Assembly (NCBI GenBank): GCA_018241405.1
Contig: JAFEDY010000011.1
Location: 26,122-90,121, forward strand
Reading direction: 5' to 3'
From: Pseudomonadota bacterium
GTDB taxonomy: Bacteria; Pseudomonadota; Gammaproteobacteria; Burkholderiales; Burkholderiaceae_C
Length of the DNA stretch: 64,000 nt
The notes under the pieces are model-generated. The model did not search any database. It worked only from the letters and a program-made list of their open reading frames with translations, and was not told the DNA's origin. The position numbers were made by a program, and so were the translations under genes. Within the stretch, counting starts at the first letter, position 1. Each line of letters opens with the position of its first letter. This document shows, one piece after another, positions 28,999 through 38,152 of this stretch.

Positions 28999-30336
28999 AT
29001 GAGTATGAGTAGCGCTTCCATCGCATACCCCGTTTACGGCCATGAGGGTGCGGCCTCGCTGTCGCGCGCCCATACGGACGAGGATGTCACCCCTGGCGAG
29101 ATCGCCGTGGGCGTCGTCATAGGGCGCGCGTCGGAGTATTTCGACTTCTTCGTTTTCGGCATCGCCTGCGTGCTGGTCTTTCCGGCGCTGATGTTCCCCT
29201 TCCTGTCGCACCTGAATGGCACGCTGGCGGCCTTTGCCGTATTCGCCATTGCCTTTGTTGCGCGGCCCTTCGGCACGGCCGTCTCCATGGCCGTGCAGCG
29301 GCGTTGGGGGCGTGGCACCAAGCTCACGCTGGCGCTGTTCCTGCTCGGCGTCTGTACGGTGGGCATGGCCTTTCTGCCTAGCTACCAGAGCGCGGGCGTG
29401 GTGGCGATTGCGGCCCTGGTCGTGCTGCGGCTGGGCCAGGGCCTGGCGCTGGGCGGCACCTGGGACGGATTGCCGTCGCTGCTGGCCATGGCGGCGCCGC
29501 CCGAGCGCCGCGGCTGGTATGCGATGCTGGGCCAGCTGGGTGCGCCCGTGGGCTTTGTGCTCGCGGCCAGTCTGTTCGCCTACCTGTACGGCAGCCTGTC
29601 GCTGCCAGAGTTCCTGAGCTGGGGCTGGCGCTACCCGTTCTGCGTGGCCTTTGCCATCAACGTTGTGGCGCTGTTTGCGCGCCTGCGCCTGGTGGTGGGG
29701 CAATCCTACGCCGAGCTGCTGGAGGAAAAGGAGCTGGAGCCCGTGGGCGTGGCGCGCCTGATGCGCGACGAGGGTGGCAACGTGGTGCTGGGCGCCTTTG
29801 CGGCGCTGGCCAGTTTTGCGCTGTTCCATGTGGTGACGGTGTTTCCGCTGTCCTGGATGTCGCTGTACTCGGGCCGATCCATGGCCGAGGTGCTGAGCGT
29901 GCAGGTCGTCGGTGCCCTGCTGTCGGTGGCGGCCGTCGCGCTCTCGGGCCGCCTGGCCGACCGCATGGGGCGGCGCAAGCTGCTGGGCAGCATGGCGGTG
30001 CTGATCGGCCTGTTCAGCCTGGCCACGCCCTGGCTGCTGGGCGGGGGTGAGCTTGGCGGCAACATCTTCTTGCTGGCGGGCTTTGTGCTGCTCGGCCTGT
30101 CCTACGGCCAGGCTGCGGGCACGGTGACGGCCAACTTCTCCGCCCAGTACCGCTACACGGGGGCGGCGCTGTCGGCCGACCTGGCCTGGCTCATAGGCGC
30201 GGCCTTCGCGCCGCTGGTGGCGCTGGGCCTGTCGGCGCGCTTTGGCCTGGGCGCCGTGACGCTGTACCTGCTGTCGGGCGTGGTGTGCACGCTGGCAGCA
30301 CTGCGCATCAACCGCATGATCGAGCAGCGTTCCTGA
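28999..30336 (+). CDS. MFS transporter, metabolite:H+ symporter-like
   Basis: A 445-residue major facilitator protein with twelve predicted membrane segments. The start of the core, GVVIGRASEYFDFFVFGIA, and the loop FVARPFGT are typical of the metabolite:H+ symporter branch, as is the GRLADRMGRRKLL loop between TM8 and TM9. Family members carry dicarboxylates, sugars' acids or betaines. The central loop (ELLEEKELEPVGVARLMRDE) is normal for the branch. The substrate is unknown. AAAAGGAG lies upstream of the start. Confidence 0.9.
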   Translation: MSMSSASIAYPVYGHEGAASLSRAHTDEDVTPGEIAVGVVIGRASEYFDFFVFGIACVLVFPALMFPFLSHLNGTLAAFAVFAIAFVARPFGTAVSMAVQRRWGRGTKLTLALFLLGVCTVGMAFLPSYQSAGVVAIAALVVLRLGQGLALGGTWDGLPSLLAMAAPPERRGWYAMLGQLGAPVGFVLAASLFAYLYGSLSLPEFLSWGWRYPFCVAFAINVVALFARLRLVVGQSYAELLEEKELEPVGVARLMRDEGGNVVLGAFAALASFALFHVVTVFPLSWMSLYSGRSMAEVLSVQVVGALLSVAAVALSGRLADRMGRRKLLGSMAVLIGLFSLATPWLLGGGELGGNIFLLAGFVLLGLSYGQAAGTVTANFSAQYRYTGAALSADLAWLIGAAFAPLVALGLSARFGLGAVTLYLLSGVVCTLAALRINRMIEQRS

Positions 30337-30342
30337 CCCTTG

Positions 30343-30378
30343 TTGAGCGTTGAGCGGGAACACCCGCCAAATGCTCAA
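30343..30378. terminator. Hairpin between convergent genes
   Basis: TTGAGC at 30343-30348 pairs with GCTCAA at 30373-30378, and inside it GCGGG pairs with CCCGC around a short loop. It lies seven bases after the transporter stop codon, where the transporter meets the convergent lipoprotein gene, so it probably acts as a terminator although the U-tract is poor. Confidence 0.45.
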
Positions 30379-30447
30379 TGCATGCGTACAACCAGCCGGT
30401 GCGCGCTGAAGCTTTTGGCTGGCGCACCACATTGGCAATACTGCGCC

Positions 30448-31953
30448 TTAGCGCGGCCTATTTTCCTCATGCTCCCGGCGCGCGGGCTCGGGCGGCCTGG
30501 GCCTGGGGTGAGGCGCGGCCTGGGTGTGTACCTGCGGCTGGCTGAAGCGCTCGGCGGCGGGGGCGGCGTGCGGTGCGCGCTCCATGCGTTCCATGCGCTC
30601 CTTGGGCTCGACGGTGCGCGGGGCATGCGCCTGCTCCATCTGGCGCAGGGCGGCGTCGCGTGCGGGGGGCTCGTTGAAGACTTTGGCGGGAAAGCTGGGC
30701 TCGTGCCGCGGGTTTTCCAGCGTGCGTGGCGCCATGGGCTCGCGCCGGGGCGCGGTTTCCGGCATCTTCAGGGGCTCTCCCGCCCTGCGTTCCTCAATGC
30801 GGGGTTCAACCTTGCGCTCAACTGCTTCGGGCGCAAGCGCGTTCGGGTGCATGGGCGTGGCTTCCAGGCCGCCGGCGCGTTCGGCCGGGCGGCCAGGTGC
30901 CTCGTGCGTCATGTCGTGCCGTTCTTGCGCACGCGTTGGCGCCTCGGCGCGCAGCGTGCGCACCGTTTGGGCGGGCGGTAGCGCCATGGGTGCATGCCCA
31001 GCGGTGGCGGCCAGGTTGAAGCGCTGGGCAGACTGCGGCAGCGGCGCCGCCCAATGGGTCTGAGGACGGGCGGCCGCGGCCAGCGCGGCACGCGCCGGCA
31101 CCTCGCTATTGAAGGCGGCGCGGCTGGCGGTGGCCGATGCCGGTGCCTCGATATGCACGTTGCGGATGTTGCGCTCGTTGTTGTTGATGGTGACGTTGTT
31201 GACGACCGTGTTGTTGACGGTGTTGTTGATCGTCACGTTGCTGTTGACGATGCGCATCCCCGGGCGAATCACGGCCGGGGCGCCGGTGACCACGGCGGGG
31301 GGCGTGCCCAGCGGTGCCGGCACGATGATGCCGGCCGCCGATCCGGGTGGCGCCGGAACGAACACGCCCTGCGGCCCGAGTGGTGCGACGCCGAAGGCAC
31401 TGCCCAGCGTCACGGAGAGCGACAGGCGCAGGCCCACCGGCGGCGGCACGAAGGCCACGCCCGGAGCGGCCCAGAAACCGTTGACGAACAGGACGGCGTT
31501 GCCGCGGTGCTCGTAGTACGGCTCCATCCACACATAGCCCATACGCGGCGGCCTGTCCCAGTAGCCCGCCGACCACACCCAGCGGCCCTGCCAGGCCCAG
31601 TAGCCGCCCACCCATACCGCGCCGACGAAGGGCGGCGGCGGCGGCGCCTGCACCAGCAGGGGCGGCGGCGCCCAGGGCGCCAGGATGGGTTCGGGCTGCA
31701 CCAGGGGTGGATCGACGTAGACGCTGACCACCGGCGGCGGCTCGACCGGGGGCTGCACCACGGCGGGCTGGCCCATCACAACCGGTGGGGGCTCGATCAC
31801 GGTGCAGGCAGGCAGGAGAATAGCGGCACCAAGACACAGCCCCAGCGTGGCGGCGCGCCGGCTGCCGGGCGCCATGCAGCGGCGGGTCATGGCATAGACC
31901 CGGGCCGATGCTGTCAGCGGCGTCGACGATGGATTGCAGACAAAGGAAGTCAT
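30448..31953 (-). CDS. Low-complexity lipoprotein with YxWxxxW repeats and an Asn/Val-rich block
   Basis: A 501-residue protein that I cannot assign to a function. After an N-terminal stretch there is a lipoprotein signal ending in LLPAC; ATG 31890 would put that signal nearer the N-terminus. Then come a proline-rich part, the aromatic VGGYWAWQGRWVWSAGYW of the YXWGXW-type, a block with alternating valine and asparagine (VTINNTVNNTVVNNVTINNN) and a long charged, Pro/Arg/Glu-rich tail. It is likely an envelope or surface protein. The tail composition suggests disorder. ATG 31953 has AAGG nine bases upstream. Confidence 0.7.
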   Translation of the reverse strand: MTSFVCNPSSTPLTASARVYAMTRRCMAPGSRRAATLGLCLGAAILLPACTVIEPPPVVMGQPAVVQPPVEPPPVVSVYVDPPLVQPEPILAPWAPPPLLVQAPPPPPFVGAVWVGGYWAWQGRWVWSAGYWDRPPRMGYVWMEPYYEHRGNAVLFVNGFWAAPGVAFVPPPVGLRLSLSVTLGSAFGVAPLGPQGVFVPAPPGSAAGIIVPAPLGTPPAVVTGAPAVIRPGMRIVNSNVTINNTVNNTVVNNVTINNNERNIRNVHIEAPASATASRAAFNSEVPARAALAAAARPQTHWAAPLPQSAQRFNLAATAGHAPMALPPAQTVRTLRAEAPTRAQERHDMTHEAPGRPAERAGGLEATPMHPNALAPEAVERKVEPRIEERRAGEPLKMPETAPRREPMAPRTLENPRHEPSFPAKVFNEPPARDAALRQMEQAHAPRTVEPKERMERMERAPHAAPAAERFSQPQVHTQAAPHPRPRPPEPARREHEENRPR

Positions 31954-32149
31954 GGTTCAAGCCTTGTTGTGCTGTGTCGGTGGATTGCTTGGGCCGCTGC
32001 GGCGCCCATCCGTGAAACGGCAGCGTATCGCCGGGTGGCCAGACTCACAACGCTTCAGCCGGCGATTGCGGTGACGGACGGCGCCTACAAGTCCATCCCC
32101 CTTGGCGGGTGCCTGCGCCCTGTCCGTGGTCGCCGGGCCGAACCCGTTG

Positions 32150-33157
32150 TCATTTCACCGCTATCACCATCGAATCGGGTCCGACCAGGGGCTCCACGCG
32201 CGTGCTGGAAAAGCCGGCGTCCTGCATCCAGCGCTGGCAGTCGGCACCGGTGTAGTCCTTGCCGTCGCGTGTCTCGATGAGCATGTTCAGGCTCATCAGG
32301 AGGCCGATGGCGTTCTCGCGCCGCTCGTCGTCGATGACCGCGTCGTAGGCGATCAGCGCGCCGCCAGGGGGCAGGGCGGCATGGGCCTTGGCGATGAGCT
32401 GGCGCTTCTGCTCCAGGTTCCAGTCGTGCAGGATATGGCCCATGACGATCACATCAACGCGCGGTAGCTCGTCCTTGAAGAAGTTGCCAGACTGGAATTT
32501 CACCCGGCCCGAGACGCCATGTGCGCCCACGAAGTCCTCAAAGATGGGCCGCACCACCGGCAGATCGAAGCCTATGCCGCTCAGGTGCGCATGTGCCTTG
32601 GCCAGTGTCACCGGCACCATGCCCTGGGCGGTGCCGACATCGGCGAAGGTCTTGTACTGTGCCCACGGAAACTTCTGGGCCATCACCTGGGCGGCGCCGG
32701 CGCTGATGCCCGTCATGGCTGCCAGAAAGCCGCGCAGCCGCGCCGGGTCGGCATAGATGGCCTCGAAGACATTGCCGCCGGCCTTGGCTTCGTTCTGCGG
32801 CTCGCCGGTCTTGAGCCCCTCGGTCAGCGCGCCCCAGAACGGGTACAGGCGGGCGTTGGCCATCTCCAGTATGCCGCCGATGTAGCTGGGCTTGGCCTTG
32901 TCGAGGAACATATCCGTCTCCGGCGTGTTGCGGTACACGCCGTCCTCACGATCGAGCATTTTCAAAGCCACCAGCGCATCGAGGAAGTCGTCCGCCGAGC
33001 GCGCATGCAGGCCCAGCCTGGCCGAGAGCGCGGGCAAATCCGCCGGCGCCTTGGCCAGCTCCGAAAAGACGCCGAGCTCGATCGCCGAGAGCAGGGTCTT
33101 GGAGCCCCAGAAGCCCAGGGCCAGGTGCATGATGTTGTCGGGATGGGGGTTTTTCAT
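32150..33157 (-). CDS. Family 2 O-methyltransferase-like protein
   Basis: A 335-residue SAM-dependent methyltransferase of the plant COMT / acetylserotonin O-methyltransferase type. The N-terminal winged-helix dimerisation domain ([21 protein letters not shown]) precedes the SAM site [17 protein letters not shown] near 175-191, and [12 protein letters not shown] carries the catalytic histidine. Bacterial members methylate quinones, polyketides or small phenols; the substrate cannot be read from the sequence. It lies downstream of tolA on the same strand after 155 bases. Confidence 0.88.
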   Translation of the reverse strand: MKNPHPDNIMHLALGFWGSKTLLSAIELGVFSELAKAPADLPALSARLGLHARSADDFLDALVALKMLDREDGVYRNTPETDMFLDKAKPSYIGGILEMANARLYPFWGALTEGLKTGEPQNEAKAGGNVFEAIYADPARLRGFLAAMTGISAGAAQVMAQKFPWAQYKTFADVGTAQGMVPVTLAKAHAHLSGIGFDLPVVRPIFEDFVGAHGVSGRVKFQSGNFFKDELPRVDVIVMGHILHDWNLEQKRQLIAKAHAALPPGGALIAYDAVIDDERRENAIGLLMSLNMLIETRDGKDYTGADCQRWMQDAGFSSTRVEPLVGPDSMVIAVK

Positions 33158-33312
33158 GGTGCTGTCTCCAGCAAAGCCAGCGCGCCGGCCGCGGGCACGC
33201 ACGACACGCACAATCCGTCACGCGCAGTCGCAGCTATCCATGGGCCGCGCGAGTGCCCGACAGCGAGAAAATCTAGTCCTCGCGTCCCAGGCAGTCAATC
33301 CCTTGATTTAGG

Positions 33313-34293
33313 TCAGTCCTTGGGGCGAAAGCCGATCACCAGCGACGACGGCACGCGCCCGTCCACATCGCGCGGCAGGGTCTCGGTGCGCTGCAGGGCG
33401 CGGATCACGGCGTCGTCCCAGGCCTTGTTGCCGCTCGATTGCGTGATGCGGGTGCCGACGATGGTGCCGTCGGGCGCGGCGCGCACCTCGACCTCGGCGC
33501 GCGGGTTGCCTTCCACCACGTCGGGGTAGACGATATTGGGCTTGACCTTGGCCGCCACCTTGCCGCCGTAGCTGCCCGAAGGCCCGGCGTTGCGCAGAGC
33601 GTTGCCCGTGGCTGTCTCGCCGCCCGTGGCGCCGGCCAGGCCCTGCATGCGCCGCACGTTCGCCAGGTGGCGCGCATCGGCTTCCTTGGCCTCGCGGGCC
33701 TCGTCGGCCTTGCGGCGCTTTTCCTCGGCCAGCTTCTTCTGCTTGTCCTGCTCGGCTTTTTGCTGCTCCAGTTTCTTCTGCTCTGCCAGCTGCTTCTCGC
33801 GCAGTTCCTTCTCGCGCTGGGCCTTTTCGCGATCGGCCTTTTGCTGGGCGAGCTGGCGTTCCTTCTTCTCCTCTTCCAGGCGTTCGCGGCGTTCCTTGTC
33901 CTTCTTTGCCTGCTCCAGCTGCTGCTGGCGCAGCTTTTTCGCTTCTTCCTCGCGCTTTTTCTTCTTTTCCAGGGCGATATCGGCCTCGTGCTGGTCGGGC
34001 TCTGCCTGGCGCGGAGGGGGCGGCGGTGGTGGCGGCGGGGCAGGGGTCGGCTTGGGTTCCGGCGTGGGCTCGGGCGGTGGTGGCGGTTCGGCGGCGCGCG
34101 GCGCGGCCTGCTGGGGCACGGCGGCCCAGAGTTCGGCCTCCACGGCCGGCTCGTCGGCGCTGGTCTTCCAGTTCACGCCCCAGGTCAGTGCGCCTATCAG
34201 GATGGCGTGGGCCAGCACCGCCAGCGCGATGGCGCGCATGCGCCCGGGCGGGCGTGGCGGGGCAAACTGGTCGCGGTCGTTGGTCGCGTGCAT
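33313..34293 (-). CDS. tolA: Cell envelope integrity protein TolA
   Basis: A 326-residue protein with the three TolA domains. There is one N-terminal membrane helix near residues 20-42 (AIALAVLAHAILIGALTWGV), then a proline-rich linker (PPPPEPTPEPKP), then a long Lys/Glu/Gln/Ala coiled coil from about 105 to 205. The C-terminal TonB-like domain (PNIVYPDVVEGNPRAEVEVR) contacts TolB and Pal. It follows tolR by 21 bases. Confidence 0.95.
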   Translation of the reverse strand: MHATNDRDQFAPPRPPGRMRAIALAVLAHAILIGALTWGVNWKTSADEPAVEAELWAAVPQQAAPRAAEPPPPPEPTPEPKPTPAPPPPPPPPPRQAEPDQHEADIALEKKKKREEEAKKLRQQQLEQAKKDKERRERLEEEKKERQLAQQKADREKAQREKELREKQLAEQKKLEQQKAEQDKQKKLAEEKRRKADEAREAKEADARHLANVRRMQGLAGATGGETATGNALRNAGPSGSYGGKVAAKVKPNIVYPDVVEGNPRAEVEVRAAPDGTIVGTRITQSSGNKAWDDAVIRALQRTETLPRDVDGRVPSSLVIGFRPKD

Positions 34294-34314
34294 GCGGGTG
34301 GATGTATCGGGTAA

Positions 34315-34740
34315 TCAGCCGCCGCTCTTGACGGCCAGCGCGACGCGCTTGACGCCTTCCTTCTGCAGTGCCGACATGGCCTTCATGACCGATTCGTAGG
34401 ACACGTTCTTGTCGGCGCTGATAAGCACCGGCGTGTCCTCGGGCTGGTCCTTGAGCCAGTTCTTGGCCGTCGCGCCCAGCTGCGCCAGGGGCACGCTGCG
34501 TTCGCTCCCATCGGCCTTGAAGCGTATGCCGCCGTCCTTGTCCACGATGACGTCGGCGCGCGTCTTGGGCACCTTGGCGCCTTGGCCGACCTTGGGCACA
34601 TTCACCGAACTGGGCGTGAGCATGGGCGCAGTCACCATGAAGATGATGAGCAGCACCAGCATCACGTCGATGAAGGGCACCATGTTGATCTCGTTCATGG
34701 AGCGGCGGCGCGTGCCGCTGCGCGAAGCCATTGCGGGCAT
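34315..34740 (-). CDS. tolR: Tol-Pal system protein TolR
   Basis: A 141-residue ExbD/TolR protein. The single membrane helix near 20-42 (INMVPFIDVMLVLLIIFMVT) holds the aspartate that takes part in proton flow with TolQ. The periplasmic C-terminal domain (DTPVLISADKNVSYESVMKA) is typical. ATG 34740 has GGAGG five bases upstream; ATG 34731 is possible. It lies between tolQ and tolA. Confidence 0.96.
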   Translation of the reverse strand: MPAMASRSGTRRRSMNEINMVPFIDVMLVLLIIFMVTAPMLTPSSVNVPKVGQGAKVPKTRADVIVDKDGGIRFKADGSERSVPLAQLGATAKNWLKDQPEDTPVLISADKNVSYESVMKAMSALQKEGVKRVALAVKSGG

Positions 34741-34753
34741 GCGGGCCTCCGTT

Positions 34754-35455
34754 TCAGTGGCCCGAGGGCGAGCCAGGCTGGGCGCCCAGGTTGCGCTGCA
34801 GGATGTTGGAGAACTCCTCGATGAAGGTCTCCTGGTGGGTGGCCACGCGGTCGATGTCGCGCGCGAAGCGGTTGTAGGCGATGACGGCCGGAATGGCGGC
34901 GAACAGGCCGATGGCGGTGGCCACCAGCGCCTCGGCGATACCGGGCGCCACGGTCGCCAGCGTGACCTGCTCCATGCCGGCAAATCCGGTGAAGGCGTGC
35001 ATGATGCCCCACACGGTGCCAAACAGGCCCACGTAGGGCGACACCGAGGCCACCGAGCCCAGGAAGGACAGGCTGGATTCGATCACGTCCATCTCGCGCT
35101 GGAAGCTGGCGCGCATGGCGCGGCGTGCGCCATCGAGCAGCGTGCCGGGGTCGGTGATGCGGCGCTCGCGCAGTTTTTGATACTCGCGCATGCCGCTGGC
35201 GAAGATGCGTTCCATGGGGCCGGCGCTCTTGGCGTTGTGCGCGGCGGTGGCAAACAGCTCGTTCAGGCTGGTGCCCGACCAGAAGTCGCGCTCGAAGTCC
35301 TCGTTGAGCGCCTTCACGCGCTTCAGCGCAAACAGCTTGCGGAAGATGGCGGCCCAGCTGGCCACCGAGACGCCCAGCAGCAGCACCATGACCAGCTGCA
35401 CCACCCAGCTGGCATTGAGCACCAGGCTCAGTATCGACATGTCTTGGGAATTCAT
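34754..35455 (-). CDS. tolQ: Tol-Pal system protein TolQ
   Basis: A 233-residue MotA/TolQ/ExbB protein with three membrane helices, the first near residues 15-37 and the pair near 135-195 (VSPYVGLFGTVWGIMHAF and EALVATAIGLFAAIPAVIAY). It forms the proton channel with TolR that drives TolA during outer membrane constriction. Its ATG overlaps the ybgC stop (ATGA), a coupling that is common in tol operons. Confidence 0.96.
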   Translation of the reverse strand: MNSQDMSILSLVLNASWVVQLVMVLLLGVSVASWAAIFRKLFALKRVKALNEDFERDFWSGTSLNELFATAAHNAKSAGPMERIFASGMREYQKLRERRITDPGTLLDGARRAMRASFQREMDVIESSLSFLGSVASVSPYVGLFGTVWGIMHAFTGFAGMEQVTLATVAPGIAEALVATAIGLFAAIPAVIAYNRFARDIDRVATHQETFIEEFSNILQRNLGAQPGSPSGH

Positions 35456-35877
35456 GATGAGGAGAGTCGTTCCAAAATGGGGCCCGGTATGCGTGCCGGG
35501 CGCAGGCTGGCGGCATCCACCCAGCCTATGCGTATGCTGCCTTCGCACAGCAGCGCGGGCGCGGTGCCGGGCGTCGTTTGCTCCGGTTTCAAGAGCGCCT
35601 GCTGCGCAATTGTGAGCGATGCGCGGCCGCATTCCAGGAGGCTGGCCGTAACAATCAGTTCATCGTCCAGGCGCGCCGGGCGCAGGTAGCGCAGGCGCGC
35701 GTCGGTTACGACAAAGATGCCGCCCGTGAGTTCCCGCAAGCGTTGTTGCCCCAGGTCCAGCGAGCGCAGCCACTCGGTGCGCGCGCGCTCGAAGAACTTG
35801 AGATAGTTGGCGTAGAACACGATGCCGCCGGCATCGGTGTCCTCCCAGTAGATGCGCACGGGCCAATCGAACGCCAT
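35452..35877 (-). CDS. ybgC: YbgC-type acyl-CoA thioesterase of the Tol-Pal operon
   Basis: A 141-residue hotdog-fold thioesterase. YWEDTDAGGIVFYANYLKFF near residues 11-30 has the catalytic aspartate (D15 or D17 region) and the tyrosine-asparagine pair of the family. YbgC hydrolyses short acyl-CoA or acyl-ACP and is the usual first gene of tol-pal operons. ATG 35877 is preferred over TTG 35886. Its stop overlaps the tolQ start. Confidence 0.94.
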   Translation of the reverse strand: MAFDWPVRIYWEDTDAGGIVFYANYLKFFERARTEWLRSLDLGQQRLRELTGGIFVVTDARLRYLRPARLDDELIVTASLLECGRASLTIAQQALLKPEQTTPGTAPALLCEGSIRIGWVDAASLRPARIPGPILERLSSS

Positions 35878-35882
35878 GGCGG

Positions 35883-37067
35883 TCAACCGATCAGGCCTTT
35901 CAGGCGCGTCACCGCCTCCTGCAGCTGCGCCATGGAGTTGGCCGTGGAAAAGCGCACGAAGCGCCCGGTATCAAAGGTGCCGAAGTCGCGCCCCGGCGTG
36001 ATGGCCAGGTGGGCGCGGCGCATGAGCTCGAAGGCAAAGTCCCAACTGCCGGAAACGCCCAGCTTGTGCGCTGCGGCGCTGCAGTCGGCCCAGGCGTAGA
36101 AGGCGCCATCGGGCTGCACGGGCACGCTCAGGCCCAGCTGGTTGAGAGCCGGAATGAAGTAATCGCGCCGCGCCTTGAACTCCGCGCGGCGGCGCTCGTA
36201 CTCGGCGATGCTGTCCGGCTCGAAGCAGGCCAGGGCCGCGTGCTGCGAGACCGTGGAGGCGCAGATGAACAGGTTTTGCGCCAGGCGCTCGACCACCGGC
36301 ACCATGGCTTCGGGCACCACCATCCAGCCCAGGCGCCAGCCGGTCATGTTGAAGTATTTGCTGAAGCTGTTGATACTGATGACATCGTCCCCCAGCGCCA
36401 GGGCGCTGTGGCCGTACTCCTCCTCGTAGGACAGGCCCAGGTAGATCTCGTCAATGAGGGTCAGGCCGCCACGCGCGCGCACCACCTCGACGATGCGGCG
36501 CAGCTCATCGGGCGCGATCGACGTGCCCGTGGGGTTGGAGGGCGAGGCCAGCAAAACGCCGCGCGTCTTCGGCCCCCAGGCGGCCTCGACCTTGGCGGCG
36601 CTCAGCTGGAAGCGCTCCTCGGCCGTGGTTGGGATCAGCACGGCCTTGCCCTCGGCCGCGCTCACGAAGTGGCGGTTGCAGGGGTAGCTGGGGTCGGGCA
36701 TCAGGATCTCGTCGCCCGCGTCGATCAGCGCCAGGCAGGCCAGCTGCAGCGCGGCCGATGCGCCGGCCGTGACCACGATGCGCCGGGCGGGCACATCGAC
36801 GCCGAAGCGCGTGGCATACCAGGCGCTGATGCGCTCGCGCAAGGCGTCCAGCCCCAGGGCGTTGGTGTACTGCGTGAGGCCGTCGCGGATGGCGCGGTCG
36901 GCCGCCTCTGCCACCAGGGGTGGGGCGGTGAAATCGGGCTCGCCGATGTTCAGGAAGATCATGGGCTCGCGCGTGCCGGCCACTTCGCGTGCCATCTGCT
37001 GTGCGGCCTTGGCCACTTCCATCACGTAAAAGGGTTCGATGCGCTCGGCGCGGGTGGAGAACTTCAT
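35883..37067 (-). CDS. Class I/II PLP-dependent aminotransferase
   Basis: A 394-residue fold-type I aminotransferase. The PLP lysine is K237 in SINSFSKYFNMTGWRLGW; NIGEPDFTAP, SPSNPTGTS and the C-terminal RFVRFSTANS (arginine binding the substrate carboxylate) are all present. The amino donor is unknown; relatives are annotated as aspartate or aromatic aminotransferases. It lies between nusB and ybgC, a fixed neighbourhood in Comamonadaceae, and ends five bases before the ybgC start. Confidence 0.93.
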   Translation of the reverse strand: MKFSTRAERIEPFYVMEVAKAAQQMAREVAGTREPMIFLNIGEPDFTAPPLVAEAADRAIRDGLTQYTNALGLDALRERISAWYATRFGVDVPARRIVVTAGASAALQLACLALIDAGDEILMPDPSYPCNRHFVSAAEGKAVLIPTTAEERFQLSAAKVEAAWGPKTRGVLLASPSNPTGTSIAPDELRRIVEVVRARGGLTLIDEIYLGLSYEEEYGHSALALGDDVISINSFSKYFNMTGWRLGWMVVPEAMVPVVERLAQNLFICASTVSQHAALACFEPDSIAEYERRRAEFKARRDYFIPALNQLGLSVPVQPDGAFYAWADCSAAAHKLGVSGSWDFAFELMRRAHLAITPGRDFGTFDTGRFVRFSTANSMAQLQEAVTRLKGLIG

Positions 37068-37134
37068 GGCAGACACAGTGGCTCGCGGCCGGCGGCGCAC
37101 GGGCAGGGGAACAAACGGGGAAAAAGAAGCGTGA

Positions 37135-37689
37135 TCAACTGGCCTTGCCGGCTGCCTTGTCGGCCGCCACCTCGGCGGCGCGCAGCTGCGGCGCGAGGCC
37201 GTTCAACACGCCGTTGACGTACTTGTGGCCGTCGGTGCCGCCGAATTCCTTGGCCAGCTCGATGCACTCGTTGATGACCACGCGCCAGGGCACGTCCTGG
37301 CAATGCTGGAATTCGTAGACGCCAATCCACATCACGGCATGCTCGATGGGCGAGATCTCGGCCATCTTGCGATCCAGCTGCGGCGTGATCAGCTCGTCCA
37401 TGAACGGGGCGGTGGTGATGCAGCCGTGCAAGAGCGCGTCGTAATGCGCGGCGTCGGCCTTGTGAAAGCCCGACAGGTCGCGCGTGAACAGGTCTATGGC
37501 GCTGGCGTCATTGCCGCCCACCAGGTGCTGGTAGAGCGCCTGCAGCGCAAATTCGCGCGCACGCGAGCGCGCCGACTTGGAGGCCGCCTTGCGCGCGCCC
37601 GTGGCCGTGAGGCCGGTGCGTGACTGGCGCGGCGGGCGCTTCGGGTTGGCGGGCTGCTCGGGCTGATCCGGCAAATGGGCTTCGCTCAC
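37135..37689 (-). CDS. nusB: Transcription antitermination factor NusB
   Basis: A 184-residue all-helical protein with a basic N-terminal extension of about 40 residues before the NusB core ([18 protein letters not shown]). Core motifs include [20 protein letters not shown] and [24 protein letters not shown]. NusB with NusE binds boxA of rRNA leader RNA to prevent early termination. It overlaps the end of ribH by four bases, as is usual for the ribH-nusB pair. Confidence 0.96.
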   Translation of the reverse strand: MSEAHLPDQPEQPANPKRPPRQSRTGLTATGARKAASKSARSRAREFALQALYQHLVGGNDASAIDLFTRDLSGFHKADAAHYDALLHGCITTAPFMDELITPQLDRKMAEISPIEHAVMWIGVYEFQHCQDVPWRVVINECIELAKEFGGTDGHKYVNGVLNGLAPQLRAAEVAADKAAGKAS

Positions 37690-38150
37690 GACAGCACCTC
37701 CAGCAGATTCGCCATCTCCACGGCCACGCGGGCGGCATCTGTGCCCTTCTCACTCTGGCGCGCGATGGCCTGCTCCAGGTTCTCGGTGGTCAGGATGGCG
37801 TTGGCAATCGGGATCTGGTAGTCCAGGCCCACGCGCGTGACGCCCGCACCCGACTCGTTGGCCACCAGCTCGAAGTGGTAGGTCTCGCCGCGGATGATGC
37901 AGCCCAGCGCGATGAGCGCGTCGTATTCGTCCTGCTCGGCCATGGCTTGCAGCGCCAGCGGCACCTCCAGCGCGCCGGGCACCAGCACATGGTGGATATG
38001 CGCCTCCTGTACGCCCAGCCGGAGCAGCTCGGCGCGGCAGGCCGCCGCCAGCGTGTTGGTGATGTTTTCGTTGAAGCGGGCCTGCACGATGGCGATCTTC
38101 AGCTTCTTGCCGTCGAGCTTGTCCGCTACGCCTTTGTCTGCGCCAAACAT
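37686..38150 (-). CDS. ribH: 6,7-dimethyl-8-ribityllumazine synthase
   Basis: A 154-residue lumazine synthase. [52 protein letters not shown] and [18 protein letters not shown] are the substrate-binding segments, with the catalytic histidine in the ETYHF motif. It condenses the ribAB and ribD products in riboflavin synthesis. It starts two bases after the ribBA stop. Confidence 0.97.
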   Translation of the reverse strand: MFGADKGVADKLDGKKLKIAIVQARFNENITNTLAAACRAELLRLGVQEAHIHHVLVPGALEVPLALQAMAEQDEYDALIALGCIIRGETYHFELVANESGAGVTRVGLDYQIPIANAILTTENLEQAIARQSEKGTDAARVAVEMANLLEVLS

Positions 38151-38152
38151 GT

